This document shows, piece by piece, positions 1 through 8,117 of a stretch of DNA of 30,624 nt. How positions within the stretch are numbered: the stretch's first letter is position 1; each line of letters opens with the position of its first letter. The position numbers and the translations under genes were made by a program. Location: contig CAAFUF010000010.1 in assembly GCA_900766135.1 (NCBI GenBank), positions 1 through 30,624 of the forward strand, read 5' to 3'. The stretch comes from Paenibacillaceae bacterium. Lineage in GTDB: Bacteria > Bacillota > Bacilli > Paenibacillales > Paenibacillaceae. Under the pieces are notes generated by a model. That model was not told where the DNA came from and did no database searches. It saw only the letters and a list, made by a program, of their open reading frames with translations.

Positions 1-44
1 CTTCCATTTTACCAAGGATTGGTTTCTTTTTGTTTAACAAAATG

Positions 45-100
45 AAAAAGAGGGACGTCCCTCAGTCATCTACGATGACTTTTGGGACAGCCCCTTTTTT
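45..100 (+). terminator. Nested-hairpin intrinsic terminator of an upstream gene outside the window
   Basis: The outer arms at 45-61 and 84-100 pair (AAAAAG with CTTTTT, GGG with CCC, GTCCC with GGGAC, one bulge and one small internal loop). They enclose a second perfect hairpin at 64-80 (AGTCATC, loop TAC, GATGACT). The downstream arm ends in a T run. The A run on the left arm would let it work on both strands. The gene it ends is not in the window. Confidence 0.7.
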
Positions 101-126
101 ACATAAATGCCCAGGCGCCTCGGTCT

Positions 127-152
127 CGGGACGGATTCCGCTTTCCATCCCG
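127..152 (+). promoter_or_regulatory. Imperfect inverted repeat upstream of liaF
   Basis: CGGGACGGA at 127-135 pairs with TCCATCCCG at 144-152 with one mismatch and an 8-base loop. It lies about 70 bases before the liaF start, where a promoter or operator is expected. No convincing -35/-10 pair was found nearby, so the role is unassigned. It could be an operator or a leader hairpin. Confidence 0.3.
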
Positions 153-223
153 CGCCGCTGTTCACCGGCCTTAGCTTCAGGTAAACTGTCATTAGTAAGA
201 GGCAGTCCAATGGAGGTAGCGAT

Positions 224-1177
224 ATGAGAAACGGCTTATTTGGCAGATTTATCGGCGGGATGGTGCTGATCGGAATCGGGGGAGTATTTCTCCTGAACCA
301 GCTTGGGGTGACCGATTTCAGCATCGGCGAGATGTTCTCGACGTACTGGCCCGTGTTTTTGATTTTGGGCGGCTTGGTGAACCTTAGCAACGGCGGCTGG
401 CGAGGCGGAAACTTTGTCGGCAGTGCGATTTTGATCCTGATCGGCGGTTATTTTCTGGGCCGCAATCTGGAGTTGATCTATATAAGTCCCGGCGAGTTTT
501 TCCGGTTCTTCTTTCCGATGATGTTGATCATCGGCGGCTTGTACGTATTGTTCAAACCGCGTGATCCCCATCGGCGCAAACGGCGTGACGATTTTCCGCC
601 TCCTCCGATGCCGCCGCTCGATCCGCCGCCCCCTCCGCCAACGTTCCATCCGGAGATGGAGTCTCCGCTCGATTCGATATTCGGTTCGATGGAGAAGGAA
701 AAGGAGAAGGAAAAGGGACCCAAGCAGGAAAAACCGCGGTTTGAGCATCCCAAATTCGGGCATTTCCATGAAGGGAGCGTTCCCGGAGATCATGGATCCG
801 TGATTCAGAAGTCCGGATTTATCGGCGACGTGCATCTGGGCCAGGATTATTTCCAACTGAAGCCGATGAATATTTCGCATTTTATCGGCGATACGATCAT
901 CGACTTGACCAAAGCGCAAATTCCTTATGGGGAAACGAAAATCAACGTTTCGTCTTTCATTGGCGACGTCAAGGTATTCGTCCCCGACGATATGGATATC
1001 GGCATCGTGGCCACCTCCAGCGCGTTTATCGGCGATTTGAAGGTGCTGACGCAAAAGCAAGGCGGATTCATGACCAGCGTCACGGCCGAATCCCCGTATT
1101 ATGGCGAAGCAAGCAAGCGGGTAAAGCTGATCGTCAGCGTGTTTGTAGGCGACGTCAAAGTCAACATGGTAGGTTGA
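224..1177 (+). CDS. liaF: LiaF-like membrane protein, cell-envelope stress regulator
   Basis: This 317-residue protein has three or four hydrophobic segments in the first 112 residues (about 7-25, 43-56, 65-80, 95-112). A charged linker follows, with a proline run (about 125-140) and an alternating Glu/Lys run (157-165). The C-terminal half is the cell-wall-active-antibiotics-response domain. It carries five spaced F(I/V)GD motifs at residues 199, 220, 245, 268 and 307, each opening a short beta-strand, as expected for stacked beta repeats. In Bacillus, LiaF holds the LiaS kinase inactive until envelope damage. The TGGAGG site at 211-216 supports the start. liaS begins 4 bases after the stop and liaR follows, so the three genes form one operon. 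Known LiaF proteins are often shorter; the Pro-rich and EK-rich linker is the odd part. Family call is firm, exact sensory role inferred. Confidence 0.85.
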   Translation: MRNGLFGRFIGGMVLIGIGGVFLLNQLGVTDFSIGEMFSTYWPVFLILGGLVNLSNGGWRGGNFVGSAILILIGGYFLGRNLELIYISPGEFFRFFFPMMLIIGGLYVLFKPRDPHRRKRRDDFPPPPMPPLDPPPPPPTFHPEMESPLDSIFGSMEKEKEKEKGPKQEKPRFEHPKFGHFHEGSVPGDHGSVIQKSGFIGDVHLGQDYFQLKPMNISHFIGDTIIDLTKAQIPYGETKINVSSFIGDVKVFVPDDMDIGIVATSSAFIGDLKVLTQKQGGFMTSVTAESPYYGEASKRVKLIVSVFVGDVKVNMVG

Positions 1178-1181
1178 TCCC

Positions 1182-2258
1182 ATGATCGTGCAGCGGATAT
1201 TAAAGAATACGAAATGGGAGCTGTTATGCTACTTTCTGCTCACCGGCAGCTTATCGGCGATTGCCTTCTATATCGGAACCACAACCGGCGTGATCGTCGT
1301 CAGCGATCCCTGGATGTGGATTTACGATATCGCGGGCATCGTCGTTTTGGCGCTGATTATCGGCTATATCGCCGGCCGGCGCATCCAAGGGAAAATCGAT
1401 CATCTACACCTGAACATGCTGCAGGTAGCGAAAGGCAATCTATCGGTGCGCATGCCGGAAGCGGCGGACCAGACGTTTAACGGGTTGTACCAGGAATTCA
1501 ACAACATGATCGAGGCGATGGAGAAAAAAATGCAGCTGCTGCAGCAGCTTGGCGAGCAAGAAGTCGTCGAGAAGGAGCAGGCGGCGGAAAAAGCGGTGCT
1601 TGAAGAACGCCGGCGGTTGGCCCGCGATCTGCACGACACCGTCAGCCAGCAGCTGTTCGCCATACATATGGCGGCTTCCTCCTTGCCGAAGGTGCTGGAG
1701 GTCAACGCGGCCCAGGCCGAAACGGTGCTGAACCAGCTGATCCAAATGTCGAATACCGCGCAAAAGCAAATGCGGGCATTGATCGCCCAATTGCGCCCAA
1801 TGGAGCTGGTCGGCAAATCCTTGGCGGAAGCGCTGGATCAGTGGTTTCCCGATTATTGCCGGCAAAATGGCCTGAGAGGGATCAAGGACATGGATATCCA
1901 GGGGGACATGTCGGAAGCGAAGGAGCATCAGCTGTTTCTGATCATCCAGGAAGCGATGGCGAATATCGTGAAGCATGCCGGGGCCGGCATGGTCAGCTTG
2001 TCGCTGCGGGAAGGCCCGCGCCAGGTCGTGCTTAGCATCAGTGATGACGGACAAGGCTTCAGCAGCACGTACCAGAAGCAGGGATCCTACGGCTTGACGA
2101 CGATGAAGGAGCGGGCCGAGAAGCTGGGCGGCAACGCGGAAATCATCAGCAAGCCGGGGGCGGGAACGACGATCCGGGTGCATATACCTAAGTTTGAGGA
2201 AGGAAAAGGGGGAGCCGCGAATGAGCAAAATCAAGGTGATGATCGTCGACGACCATGA
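1182..2258 (+). CDS. liaS: LiaS/VraS-type sensor histidine kinase
   Basis: The protein has 358 residues. Two membrane segments lie at about 15-38 and 47-65 with almost no external loop between them, which marks an intramembrane-sensing kinase. A HAMP-like segment runs to about 120, followed by a coiled coil rich in Gln and Glu. The HisKA_3 box RRRLARDLHDTVSQQ places the phospho-accepting His at 151. The ATPase domain shows the N box EAMANIVKHA, the G box DDGQGF and the GLTTMKERAEKLGG segment. It should phosphorylate LiaR in response to envelope stress, under LiaF control. The start ATG lies 4 bases after liaF with only a weak GGTAGG site, suggesting translational coupling. Its last 38 bases overlap the start of liaR in another frame. 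Confidence 0.88.
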   Translation: MIVQRILKNTKWELLCYFLLTGSLSAIAFYIGTTTGVIVVSDPWMWIYDIAGIVVLALIIGYIAGRRIQGKIDHLHLNMLQVAKGNLSVRMPEAADQTFNGLYQEFNNMIEAMEKKMQLLQQLGEQEVVEKEQAAEKAVLEERRRLARDLHDTVSQQLFAIHMAASSLPKVLEVNAAQAETVLNQLIQMSNTAQKQMRALIAQLRPMELVGKSLAEALDQWFPDYCRQNGLRGIKDMDIQGDMSEAKEHQLFLIIQEAMANIVKHAGAGMVSLSLREGPRQVVLSISDDGQGFSSTYQKQGSYGLTTMKERAEKLGGNAEIISKPGAGTTIRVHIPKFEEGKGGAANEQNQGDDRRRP

Positions 2259-2877
2259 CATGGTGCGGATGGGGTTAAAAACGTACCTGATGCTGGATCC
2301 GGGGTTTGAGGTGATCGGCGAAGCCGGAGACGGACGCGAGGCGGTGGAGGTTTTGGAGCGCGGGCTTCCGGAGGGGCCGCCCGACATCATTCTCATGGAT
2401 TTGATGATGCCGAACATGAACGGGGCCGAAGCGACCAAGGAAGTGCTGAGTCGGTTTCCCGGGATGAAAATCGTCATCCTGACCAGCTTTTTGGAGGACG
2501 ATCTCGTGGTCCAGGCAGTAGAGTCGGGCGCGGTCAGCTACGTGCTCAAGACGGTCTCCGCCGAAGAATTGATTTACGCGCTTCAGGGGGCGTACCGCGG
2601 GATGCCGGTCATGACGGGCGACGTGGCCCAGGCGCTCACGCGCGGCCTTCGCCAACGAACGGTGCAAGGCGATGATTCGGGGATGACGGAGCGCGAGAAG
2701 GAAGTGCTGCTTTTGATCGCCGAGGGGAAAAGCAACAAGGATATCGCCGAAGAGCTGCATATCAGCATTAAAACGGTCAAAACGCACGTCAGCAACCTGC
2801 TGATGAAATGTGAGCTGGAGGACCGCACGCAGTTGGCCATCTACGCTCACCGGCAAGGTTGGGTGGCGCGTTCGTAA
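2221..2877 (+). CDS. liaR: LiaR/VraR-type response regulator (NarL/LuxR family)
   Basis: The protein has 218 residues from this ATG. The start is set by the GGGGGAG site about 8 bases upstream and by the family N-terminus MSKIKVMIVDDHD; an in-frame ATG at 2194 would add nine residues not seen in the family. The receiver domain has acidic residues D10 and D11, phospho-acceptor D60 (in LMDLMMPNMNG), T88 and K110. The LuxR-type helix-turn-helix lies at about 153-215 (TEREKEVLLLIAEGKSNKDIA, then IKTVKTHVSNLL). It is the output of the LiaFSR module and usually activates envelope-stress genes, including its own operon. It overlaps liaS by 38 bases and is followed by a strong terminator. Confidence 0.9.
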   Translation: MSKIKVMIVDDHDMVRMGLKTYLMLDPGFEVIGEAGDGREAVEVLERGLPEGPPDIILMDLMMPNMNGAEATKEVLSRFPGMKIVILTSFLEDDLVVQAVESGAVSYVLKTVSAEELIYALQGAYRGMPVMTGDVAQALTRGLRQRTVQGDDSGMTEREKEVLLLIAEGKSNKDIAEELHISIKTVKTHVSNLLMKCELEDRTQLAIYAHRQGWVARS

Positions 2878-2918
2878 TGGGAATGTCCGTCCTTCCGTTT
2901 CGGCGTTCGTTCGAATAA

Positions 2919-2975
2919 TAAAGGCTAGGTTTGCCGAACTCTACCGGCAAGTCTAGCTTTTATCTCCTTTTTAAT
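2919..2975 (+). terminator. Intrinsic terminator after liaR
   Basis: An 18-bp stem pairs 2919-2936 (ending GGTTTGCCG) with 2945-2962 (CGGCAAGTC onward), including wobble pairs, around an 8-base loop. A T-rich tail follows. It closes the liaFSR operon. Confidence 0.85.
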
Positions 2976-3033
2976 TGTTTTTAATGTACGTTTAAGGTTT
3001 CTGGTACAGAATAAAAAACAAGAAAACAAGTTA

Positions 3034-3060
3034 CCCCTGAATCATCAGGGGAAGGAGGTC
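3034..3060 (+). promoter_or_regulatory. Stem-loop abutting the htrA ribosome binding site
   Basis: CCCCTGA (3034-3040), loop ATCA, TCAGGGG (3045-3051) is a perfect 7-bp hairpin. Its last G is the first base of the GAAGGAGG ribosome site (3051-3058). Such a 5' hairpin could stabilise the mRNA or modulate ribosome access, or the DNA palindrome could bind a regulator. Function is inferred. Confidence 0.5.
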
Positions 3061-3069
3061 AATCTTACC

Positions 3070-4707
3070 ATGGACGATCAAAAGAACAAACCGGGCCAAC
3101 CCTTTGAAGACGATGCGAACGAACCTAAGCGTCAGGAATCTTCGGAGACGGGCTCTTCCTATTATTACTCTTACGGCCCTTTTCAATCCTATGGAAAAAC
3201 CAACGAGGAACCGGGCCAAGAACCGAACTACGAACGCAGCCAGCCTGAAGACGTGGAAGTGACGAGACCGCAGCCGCTTAAACCGTTGCCATCGTCCTAC
3301 GACATGATCCGCAATGTGGTTGAACCTTCCGGCGGCTCTAATGGAGACGGAGGCGGCAGCTTGCCGGCGGCCAAAAGCAATAATTGGCAATACAACAGCA
3401 AGCCGCCGAGAAAATCCTCTGTCCGTTCGGTCATCGCCGGCGTATTGGCCGGCATGCTGATCATGACCGGCGCAATGGTCTTCGCGGACCGCGCCAACCT
3501 GTTCACGTCGGACCAAGCGGCTTCCGCTTCGATACCGGCCTCGGGAAGCCCATCTAATAGCGGCGGTACCGAATCGACGGGCAAAGCGACAACCGCCTTG
3601 TATCCGGTAACGGATTCCGGCGAAGTGACTAAAGTCGTCAACCAAACCGGACCGGCCGTAGTCAAAATCGAAACTTTGACGGATGCCAGCAAGCAAAGCA
3701 ACAGCAATCCGTATAGCAACGATCCGTTCTATCGCTACTTCTTCGGCGATGACGCGTTCGGCTTCGGCGGGAACAACGGAAGCGACGGCGGCGGCAACGG
3801 CGGCAACGGAGGTTCGTCCTCCGGTTCGAGCCAGCTGGTTCCGACGGGGATCGGGTCCGGGTTTATTTTCGACAAAACGGGCTACATTCTTACCAATGAA
3901 CACGTAGTGCATAACGCTGACGTGGTACAGGTGACGGTGCAAGGAACAGAGAAGCCGTACGAAGCGAAAGTGCTTGGCACGAGTTACGAGCTTGACCTGG
4001 CCGTCCTCAAAATCGAAGGCGATGGCAATTTCCCGTCGATTCCGCTCGGCAACTCCGACAACGCGCAGGTCGGCGAATGGATGGTCGCGATCGGCAACCC
4101 GCAGGGATTTGACCATACGGTTACGGCTGGGGTGCTAAGCGCGAAAGAACGCGACATCACGATCGCCGGGGAAAATGGCGAGAAAGACCGGCAATACGAG
4201 CATCTGCTGCAAACCGACGCTTCGATCAATCCCGGAAACTCCGGCGGCCCTTTGCTGAACCTGAACGGCGAAGTCATCGGGATTAACGTGGCCGTGAGCT
4301 CGGATGCGCAAGGGATCGGGTTTGCGATTCCGACCAGCACGATCTCCGAAGTCCTGGATAAACTGAAAAACAACGAGAAAATCCCGCAAAAACCAGTACC
4401 GTTTATCGGCGCCACCTTGATGACGATGACGGAGGAAGTAGCGAAGCAAATGCAAACCGATGTGAAGGAAGGTTCGATCATCACGGACATCGTCTTCAAA
4501 TCGCCGGCTTACAATGCTGACCTGCGTCCGTACGATATCATTACGGGAGCGAACGGTACGAAATTTGCGACCAAGGAAAAACTGATTGAATACATTCAGA
4601 AGCAGCAGGTGGGTACGAAAGTGACGTTGAATGTCGTTCGTGACGGCAAGAATATCGACCTCGAAGTCACGATTGGCGACAAAAACGAGTTTCCCAACGT
4701 GAATTAA
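3070..4707 (+). CDS. htrA: HtrA/DegP-like membrane-anchored serine protease with PDZ domain
   Basis: This 545-residue protein has a hydrophilic, Pro/Gly/Tyr-rich cytoplasmic N-terminus (1-116) and one membrane anchor at about 119-138. A Ser/Gly-rich linker leads to a trypsin-like domain at about 185-420 and a PDZ domain at about 430-540. The catalytic triad is visible: H278 in TNEHVV, D309 in YELDLAVLKI and S391 in NPGNSGGPLLN. A Gly/Asn/Ser-rich insert (about 228-255) sits in the loop before the catalytic core. The family degrades misfolded exported proteins on the outer face of the membrane. The strong GAAGGAGG site at 3051-3058 supports the start. It is a single-gene unit between terminators, but a two-component pair follows immediately, as Bacillus htrB lies next to cssRS. 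The paralogue (HtrA or HtrB) cannot be decided here. Confidence 0.93.
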   Translation: MDDQKNKPGQPFEDDANEPKRQESSETGSSYYYSYGPFQSYGKTNEEPGQEPNYERSQPEDVEVTRPQPLKPLPSSYDMIRNVVEPSGGSNGDGGGSLPAAKSNNWQYNSKPPRKSSVRSVIAGVLAGMLIMTGAMVFADRANLFTSDQAASASIPASGSPSNSGGTESTGKATTALYPVTDSGEVTKVVNQTGPAVVKIETLTDASKQSNSNPYSNDPFYRYFFGDDAFGFGGNNGSDGGGNGGNGGSSSGSSQLVPTGIGSGFIFDKTGYILTNEHVVHNADVVQVTVQGTEKPYEAKVLGTSYELDLAVLKIEGDGNFPSIPLGNSDNAQVGEWMVAIGNPQGFDHTVTAGVLSAKERDITIAGENGEKDRQYEHLLQTDASINPGNSGGPLLNLNGEVIGINVAVSSDAQGIGFAIPTSTISEVLDKLKNNEKIPQKPVPFIGATLMTMTEEVAKQMQTDVKEGSIITDIVFKSPAYNADLRPYDIITGANGTKFATKEKLIEYIQKQQVGTKVTLNVVRDGKNIDLEVTIGDKNEFPNVN

Positions 4708-4733
4708 TTCGCACGGAAAGCACCAAGGCGGCA

Positions 4734-4765
4734 AAGGCGGCAGGAAAAGCCTGCCGCCTTTTTTG
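4734..4765 (+). terminator. Intrinsic terminator after htrA
   Basis: AAGGCGGCAGG (4734-4744), loop AAAAG, CCTGCCGCCTT (4750-4760), then a T run. The stem is a perfect 11 bp. Confidence 0.93.
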
Positions 4766-4795
4766 GGTTCTTGGATGCGGGTTTGCCTTGCGTTT

Positions 4796-4804
4796 TGGTA
4801 CAAT
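4796..4804 (+). promoter_or_regulatory. Extended -10 promoter for the two-component operon
   Basis: TGGTACAAT is an extended -10 (TG, one base, TACAAT at 4799-4804). It lies between the htrA terminator and the response-regulator start at 4856. No good -35 is present at the usual distance. Confidence 0.5.
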
Positions 4805-4855
4805 GGAGACAGTGGAGCTTGCCTTAAAGCAAGCGTGGCAAAGGAGAGATTGTTC

Positions 4856-5545
4856 GTGAGATCGGCAATTTTGGTCATAGATGATGATGAGAAAATCACG
4901 TCGATGCTGCGGCGCGGCCTCGCATTCGAGGGGTACGACGTTTATACGGCCCAGAACGGGGCGGAAGGACTCTCGATGATGCTGAGCGCCGATCCGGATC
5001 TGATCATTTTGGACGTCATGATGCCTAAAGTAGACGGGTTCGAGGTCTGTCGGCGATTGCGTGAGGGCGGAAGCACCGTACCGGTGCTGATGCTGACCGC
5101 CAAGGACGAGGTCGAGAACCGCGTGAAAGGCTTGGACCTGGGCGCGGACGATTATCTCGTCAAACCGTTTGCGCTCGAGGAGCTGCTGGCCCGCGTGCGT
5201 GCATTGCTGCGCCGCAAGGATGCCGCGGGAGAAGCCGGCGGTCAGCGACTGATCTTCGAAGACATCGTCATGGATCTCGATTCCCGCGAGGTGACGCGGG
5301 CCGGGCAGCGCTTGGAGCTGACGGCCAAGGAATTCGAGCTGCTCCACCTGTTCCTGCAAAATCCCAAACGGCTGCTGACCCGGGATTTAATCATGGATAA
5401 AATTTGGGGTTACGACTACAGCGGGGAGTCCAACGTGCTGGAGGTCTATATTGCCATGCTTCGGCAGAAGACGGAGGAGCACGGCGGCAAGCGCGTCATT
5501 CAAACGATCCGCGGGGCCGGTTACATCCTGAGAGGAGAGGCTTAA
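4856..5545 (+). CDS. OmpR/PhoB-family response regulator
   Basis: The protein has 229 residues from a GTG start. AAGGAG at 4841-4846 lies 9 bases before this GTG but only 3 before the in-frame TTG at 4850, so GTG is preferred. The receiver domain has D9-D11, phospho-acceptor D53 (ILDVMMPKVDG), T81 and K103 (YLVKPF). The winged-helix DNA-binding domain (about 130-226) ends in the usual RVIQTIRGAGYIL. The partner kinase starts 2 bases after the stop. The position right after htrA recalls B. subtilis cssR, the secretion-stress regulator. That assignment is context only, and other OmpR-type systems are equally compatible with the sequence. Confidence 0.9.
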   Translation: MRSAILVIDDDEKITSMLRRGLAFEGYDVYTAQNGAEGLSMMLSADPDLIILDVMMPKVDGFEVCRRLREGGSTVPVLMLTAKDEVENRVKGLDLGADDYLVKPFALEELLARVRALLRRKDAAGEAGGQRLIFEDIVMDLDSREVTRAGQRLELTAKEFELLHLFLQNPKRLLTRDLIMDKIWGYDYSGESNVLEVYIAMLRQKTEEHGGKRVIQTIRGAGYILRGEA

Positions 5546-5547
5546 GC

Positions 5548-7005
5548 ATGTCGATCCGGCTGCGGCTGACTGCATGGTATACCGGGATTTTGGCCGTGAC
5601 GCTGATCCTGTTCAGCGCTTCGATCTATGCGTTCGTCAGATACAATACGTATATGGAAGTGAAGAACCGTTTAGAGGATCAGGCCAATCGGATCAAGAAC
5701 TCCCAAAGCTACAGCATCACCCAGGGGCTGGACTTGTATCTGGATCCGATGCAGGCGAACCGGCTGGAGGACGCCCAGCTGTTTGTCCAGATCCACAATT
5801 ATACGGACGGGCATACGCGGTATTCGCAAAATTTGCTGAATTGGAACATGAAGTTTCCGGTTCCCGACGGCGACTCGTTGAGCAAGATTGCGGGCTTCAA
5901 GAAGGTTCAGCTGTATAATCATTCATTCTTGCTGTACCAGCTCCCTATCACGCTCGATAACAACCTGATCGGATTAATTCAGCTGGCGGCTTATACCGGC
6001 GCCGAAGACAAGTTGATGAGCCGGATGAGCACGGTCCTGTTGTTCGGCTCCATCATCACGATTTTGGCGGCCAGCTCGCTTGGCCTCTTTCTTGCGCGCA
6101 AATCGATGGCACCGATCGGCAAGGTCATTGAAGCGGCAAACGGGATTCAGACCGGAAACGACCTGAGCGTAAGGATCGATTACGAGGGGCCAAACGATGA
6201 AATCGGACAGCTGATCGGTACCGTCAACAATATGCTGGAGCGAACCGAAGGTTTCTATAAAGAGCTGGATGAGGCTTATTCCGCCCAGCGCCGCTTCGTA
6301 TCGGACGCTTCCCACGAATTGCGGACACCGCTCACGACGATTCGCGGCAACGTCGACTTATTGAAGCGGATGTGGACGCAGGACGAAACGAGGCGCAACC
6401 CCGGTGAAGTGGAACGGGTACGCAGCTTCTCGCTGGAGGCGGTAAGCGATATTGCCGCCGAATCCGAACGCATGAGCCGGCTGGTCAATGATATGTTGTC
6501 GCTGGCTCGGGCGGATGCCGGGCAAACGTTGACGAAGGAGCCGCTCCAGCTGGCGCCGGTCGTGGAGGAAGTGGTCCGCCGGGCGCAATTCCTGCCGCGC
6601 CAAGCGGAGTGGGTGCAGGGGGATTTGCAGGCGCTGGACGGCGTGACGGTCATCGGCAGCAAGGATTATTTGCAGCAGATGTTGTTTATTTTCATAGAAA
6701 ATGCGTTCAAATATACGGAGCAAGGCAGCGTCGCGATTGATGCTGTCCAATCGGGAAGTCAGATCGGGATCCGCATCGCCGATACGGGCATCGGGATGGA
6801 CCGCAGCGAGGTTCCGCATATCTTTGAGCGCTTCTATCGGGCCGATCCTTCCCGCGGGGTCATCCAAGGAACCGGGCTGGGCTTATCCATTGCCAAATGG
6901 ATTATCGATGAGCATGGGGGTTCCGTAGAGGTGTTGACCAAGCGCGGCGAAGGGACGACTTTCATCATCTGGCTGCCTGTTGTCTTTAACGCCCTCCCGG
7001 AATAG
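5548..7005 (+). CDS. HAMP-domain sensor histidine kinase
   Basis: The protein has 485 residues. Membrane segments at about 8-30 and 162-183 frame an extracellular sensor of about 130 residues with no recognised fold. A HAMP domain (184-238) follows. The HisKA motif FVSDASHELRTPL carries the phospho-accepting H256, and the ATPase domain shows FIENAFKYTEQG, DTGIGM, FERFYR and GTGLGLSIAKW. The ATG follows GAGGAGAGG (5532-5540) and lies 2 bases after the response regulator, so the two are co-translated. A much longer reading frame extends upstream in the same frame inside the regulator gene, but it has no ribosome site. It may be a CssS-like sensor of exported misfolded protein because htrA is adjacent; this is inference. 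Confidence 0.9.
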   Translation: MSIRLRLTAWYTGILAVTLILFSASIYAFVRYNTYMEVKNRLEDQANRIKNSQSYSITQGLDLYLDPMQANRLEDAQLFVQIHNYTDGHTRYSQNLLNWNMKFPVPDGDSLSKIAGFKKVQLYNHSFLLYQLPITLDNNLIGLIQLAAYTGAEDKLMSRMSTVLLFGSIITILAASSLGLFLARKSMAPIGKVIEAANGIQTGNDLSVRIDYEGPNDEIGQLIGTVNNMLERTEGFYKELDEAYSAQRRFVSDASHELRTPLTTIRGNVDLLKRMWTQDETRRNPGEVERVRSFSLEAVSDIAAESERMSRLVNDMLSLARADAGQTLTKEPLQLAPVVEEVVRRAQFLPRQAEWVQGDLQALDGVTVIGSKDYLQQMLFIFIENAFKYTEQGSVAIDAVQSGSQIGIRIADTGIGMDRSEVPHIFERFYRADPSRGVIQGTGLGLSIAKWIIDEHGGSVEVLTKRGEGTTFIIWLPVVFNALPE

Positions 7006-7013
7006 TTTATAAT
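6985..7013 (+). promoter_or_regulatory. Candidate ispH promoter
   Basis: A perfect -10 TATAAT at 7008-7013 has TTTAAC (6985-6990) 17 bases upstream as a weak -35. The promoter overlaps the last codons of the histidine kinase. A small CCCC...GGGG hairpin with a CAG/CTG core follows in the leader at about 7024-7046. Confidence 0.6.
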
Positions 7014-7069
7014 AGAGAGGCTCCCCTCCGTCAGGAAAACTGGGGGACGAGAAAGCAGGGATACGATTC

Positions 7070-8029
7070 ATGGAAGTCATTAAAATTTCGCCGCGCGGTT
7101 ACTGCTACGGCGTCGTGGACGCGATGGTCCTGGCCCGGCAGGCGGCCCAGAACCTCGATCTGCCGCGGCCGATTTATATACTCGGCATGATTGTGCACAA
7201 CAGCCATGTCACGAACTCCTTCGAGGACGAAGGGATTATTACGCTGGACGGTCCGAACCGCCTGGATATTTTGAGCAAGGTGGAGAGCGGGACGGTCATT
7301 TTTACCGCCCATGGCGTGTCGCCTGAGGTTCGCAAGCTAGCCCGCGACAAAGGGCTTACGACGGTGGATGCCACTTGCCCCGACGTGACCAAAACCCATG
7401 TGCTGATCGAAGAGAAGGTCGCCGAGGGGTATGAGGTGATCTACATCGGGAAGAAGGGACATCCCGAGCCGGAAGGTGCGGTAGGCGTTGCGCCAGGCAA
7501 AGTGCATTTGATCGAGAAGGAAGAAGAGATCGATCAACTGAATCTTGCGGCTGACAAAATCGTCATCACCAACCAAACGACCATGAGCCAATGGGATATC
7601 AAGCATATTATGAAAAAATTGCTGGAGAAATATCCGGGGGCCGAGGTCCACAACGAAATTTGCCTCGCGACCCAATTGCGCCAGCAGGCGGTTGCGGAAC
7701 AGGCCAGTCAGGCGGACCTCGTGATCGTCGTGGGCGATCCCCGGAGCAACAACTCCAACCGGCTCGCCCAGGTGTCCGAGGAAATCGCCGGAGTGAAGGC
7801 GTACCGCATCGCCGACGTGACGGAGCTTCAGCGCGAATGGCTGGAAGGGATCCGTAAAGTGGCGGTGACTTCGGGGGCATCGACGCCGACGCCGATTACG
7901 AAGGAAGTCATTCAATACCTAGAGCAATATGATCCGGAAGATCCGGCGACCTGGGAAATCGTCCGAACGGTTAACCCAGCGAAGCTGCTGCCTCCGGTTA
8001 AGGTCGGGGCCAAGAGCAAAGGGGAATAA
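7070..8029 (+). CDS. ispH: 4-hydroxy-3-methylbut-2-enyl diphosphate reductase (IspH/LytB)
   Basis: The enzyme catalyses the last step of the MEP isoprenoid pathway, reducing HMBPP to isopentenyl and dimethylallyl diphosphate. The 319-residue protein has the three Fe-S cysteines C12 (GYCYGV), C103 (DATCPDV) and C198 (NEICLAT). It has active-site histidines H43 (VHNSHV), H81 (TAHGV) and H131, the HPEPEG segment with its conserved Glu, and the SNNSNRL substrate loop. The start is supported by family length and by a modest GCAGGG site 9 bases upstream. It is a single-gene unit with its own promoter and a strong terminator, downstream of but separate from the two-component operon. Confidence 0.96.
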   Translation: MEVIKISPRGYCYGVVDAMVLARQAAQNLDLPRPIYILGMIVHNSHVTNSFEDEGIITLDGPNRLDILSKVESGTVIFTAHGVSPEVRKLARDKGLTTVDATCPDVTKTHVLIEEKVAEGYEVIYIGKKGHPEPEGAVGVAPGKVHLIEKEEEIDQLNLAADKIVITNQTTMSQWDIKHIMKKLLEKYPGAEVHNEICLATQLRQQAVAEQASQADLVIVVGDPRSNNSNRLAQVSEEIAGVKAYRIADVTELQREWLEGIRKVAVTSGASTPTPITKEVIQYLEQYDPEDPATWEIVRTVNPAKLLPPVKVGAKSKGE

Positions 8030-8044
8030 AATCATAGATTCATA

Positions 8045-8083
8045 GAGCAAAAACCGCGTTGCTCCGCGGTTTTTGCTCTTTTA
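8045..8083 (+). terminator. Intrinsic terminator after ispH
   Basis: GAGCAAAAACCGCG (8045-8058) and CGCGGTTTTTGCTC (8065-8078) form a perfect 14-bp stem with a 6-base loop and a T tail. Confidence 0.95.
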
Positions 8084-8117
8084 CCAACATTTGCGGGGTC
8101 CCCTAGAAGTCGATTCA

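Noticed and set aside
7014..7069. Possible riboswitch before ispH
   Set aside because: Only a small CCCC/GGGG hairpin is visible in a leader of about 50 bases, with no known riboswitch signature.
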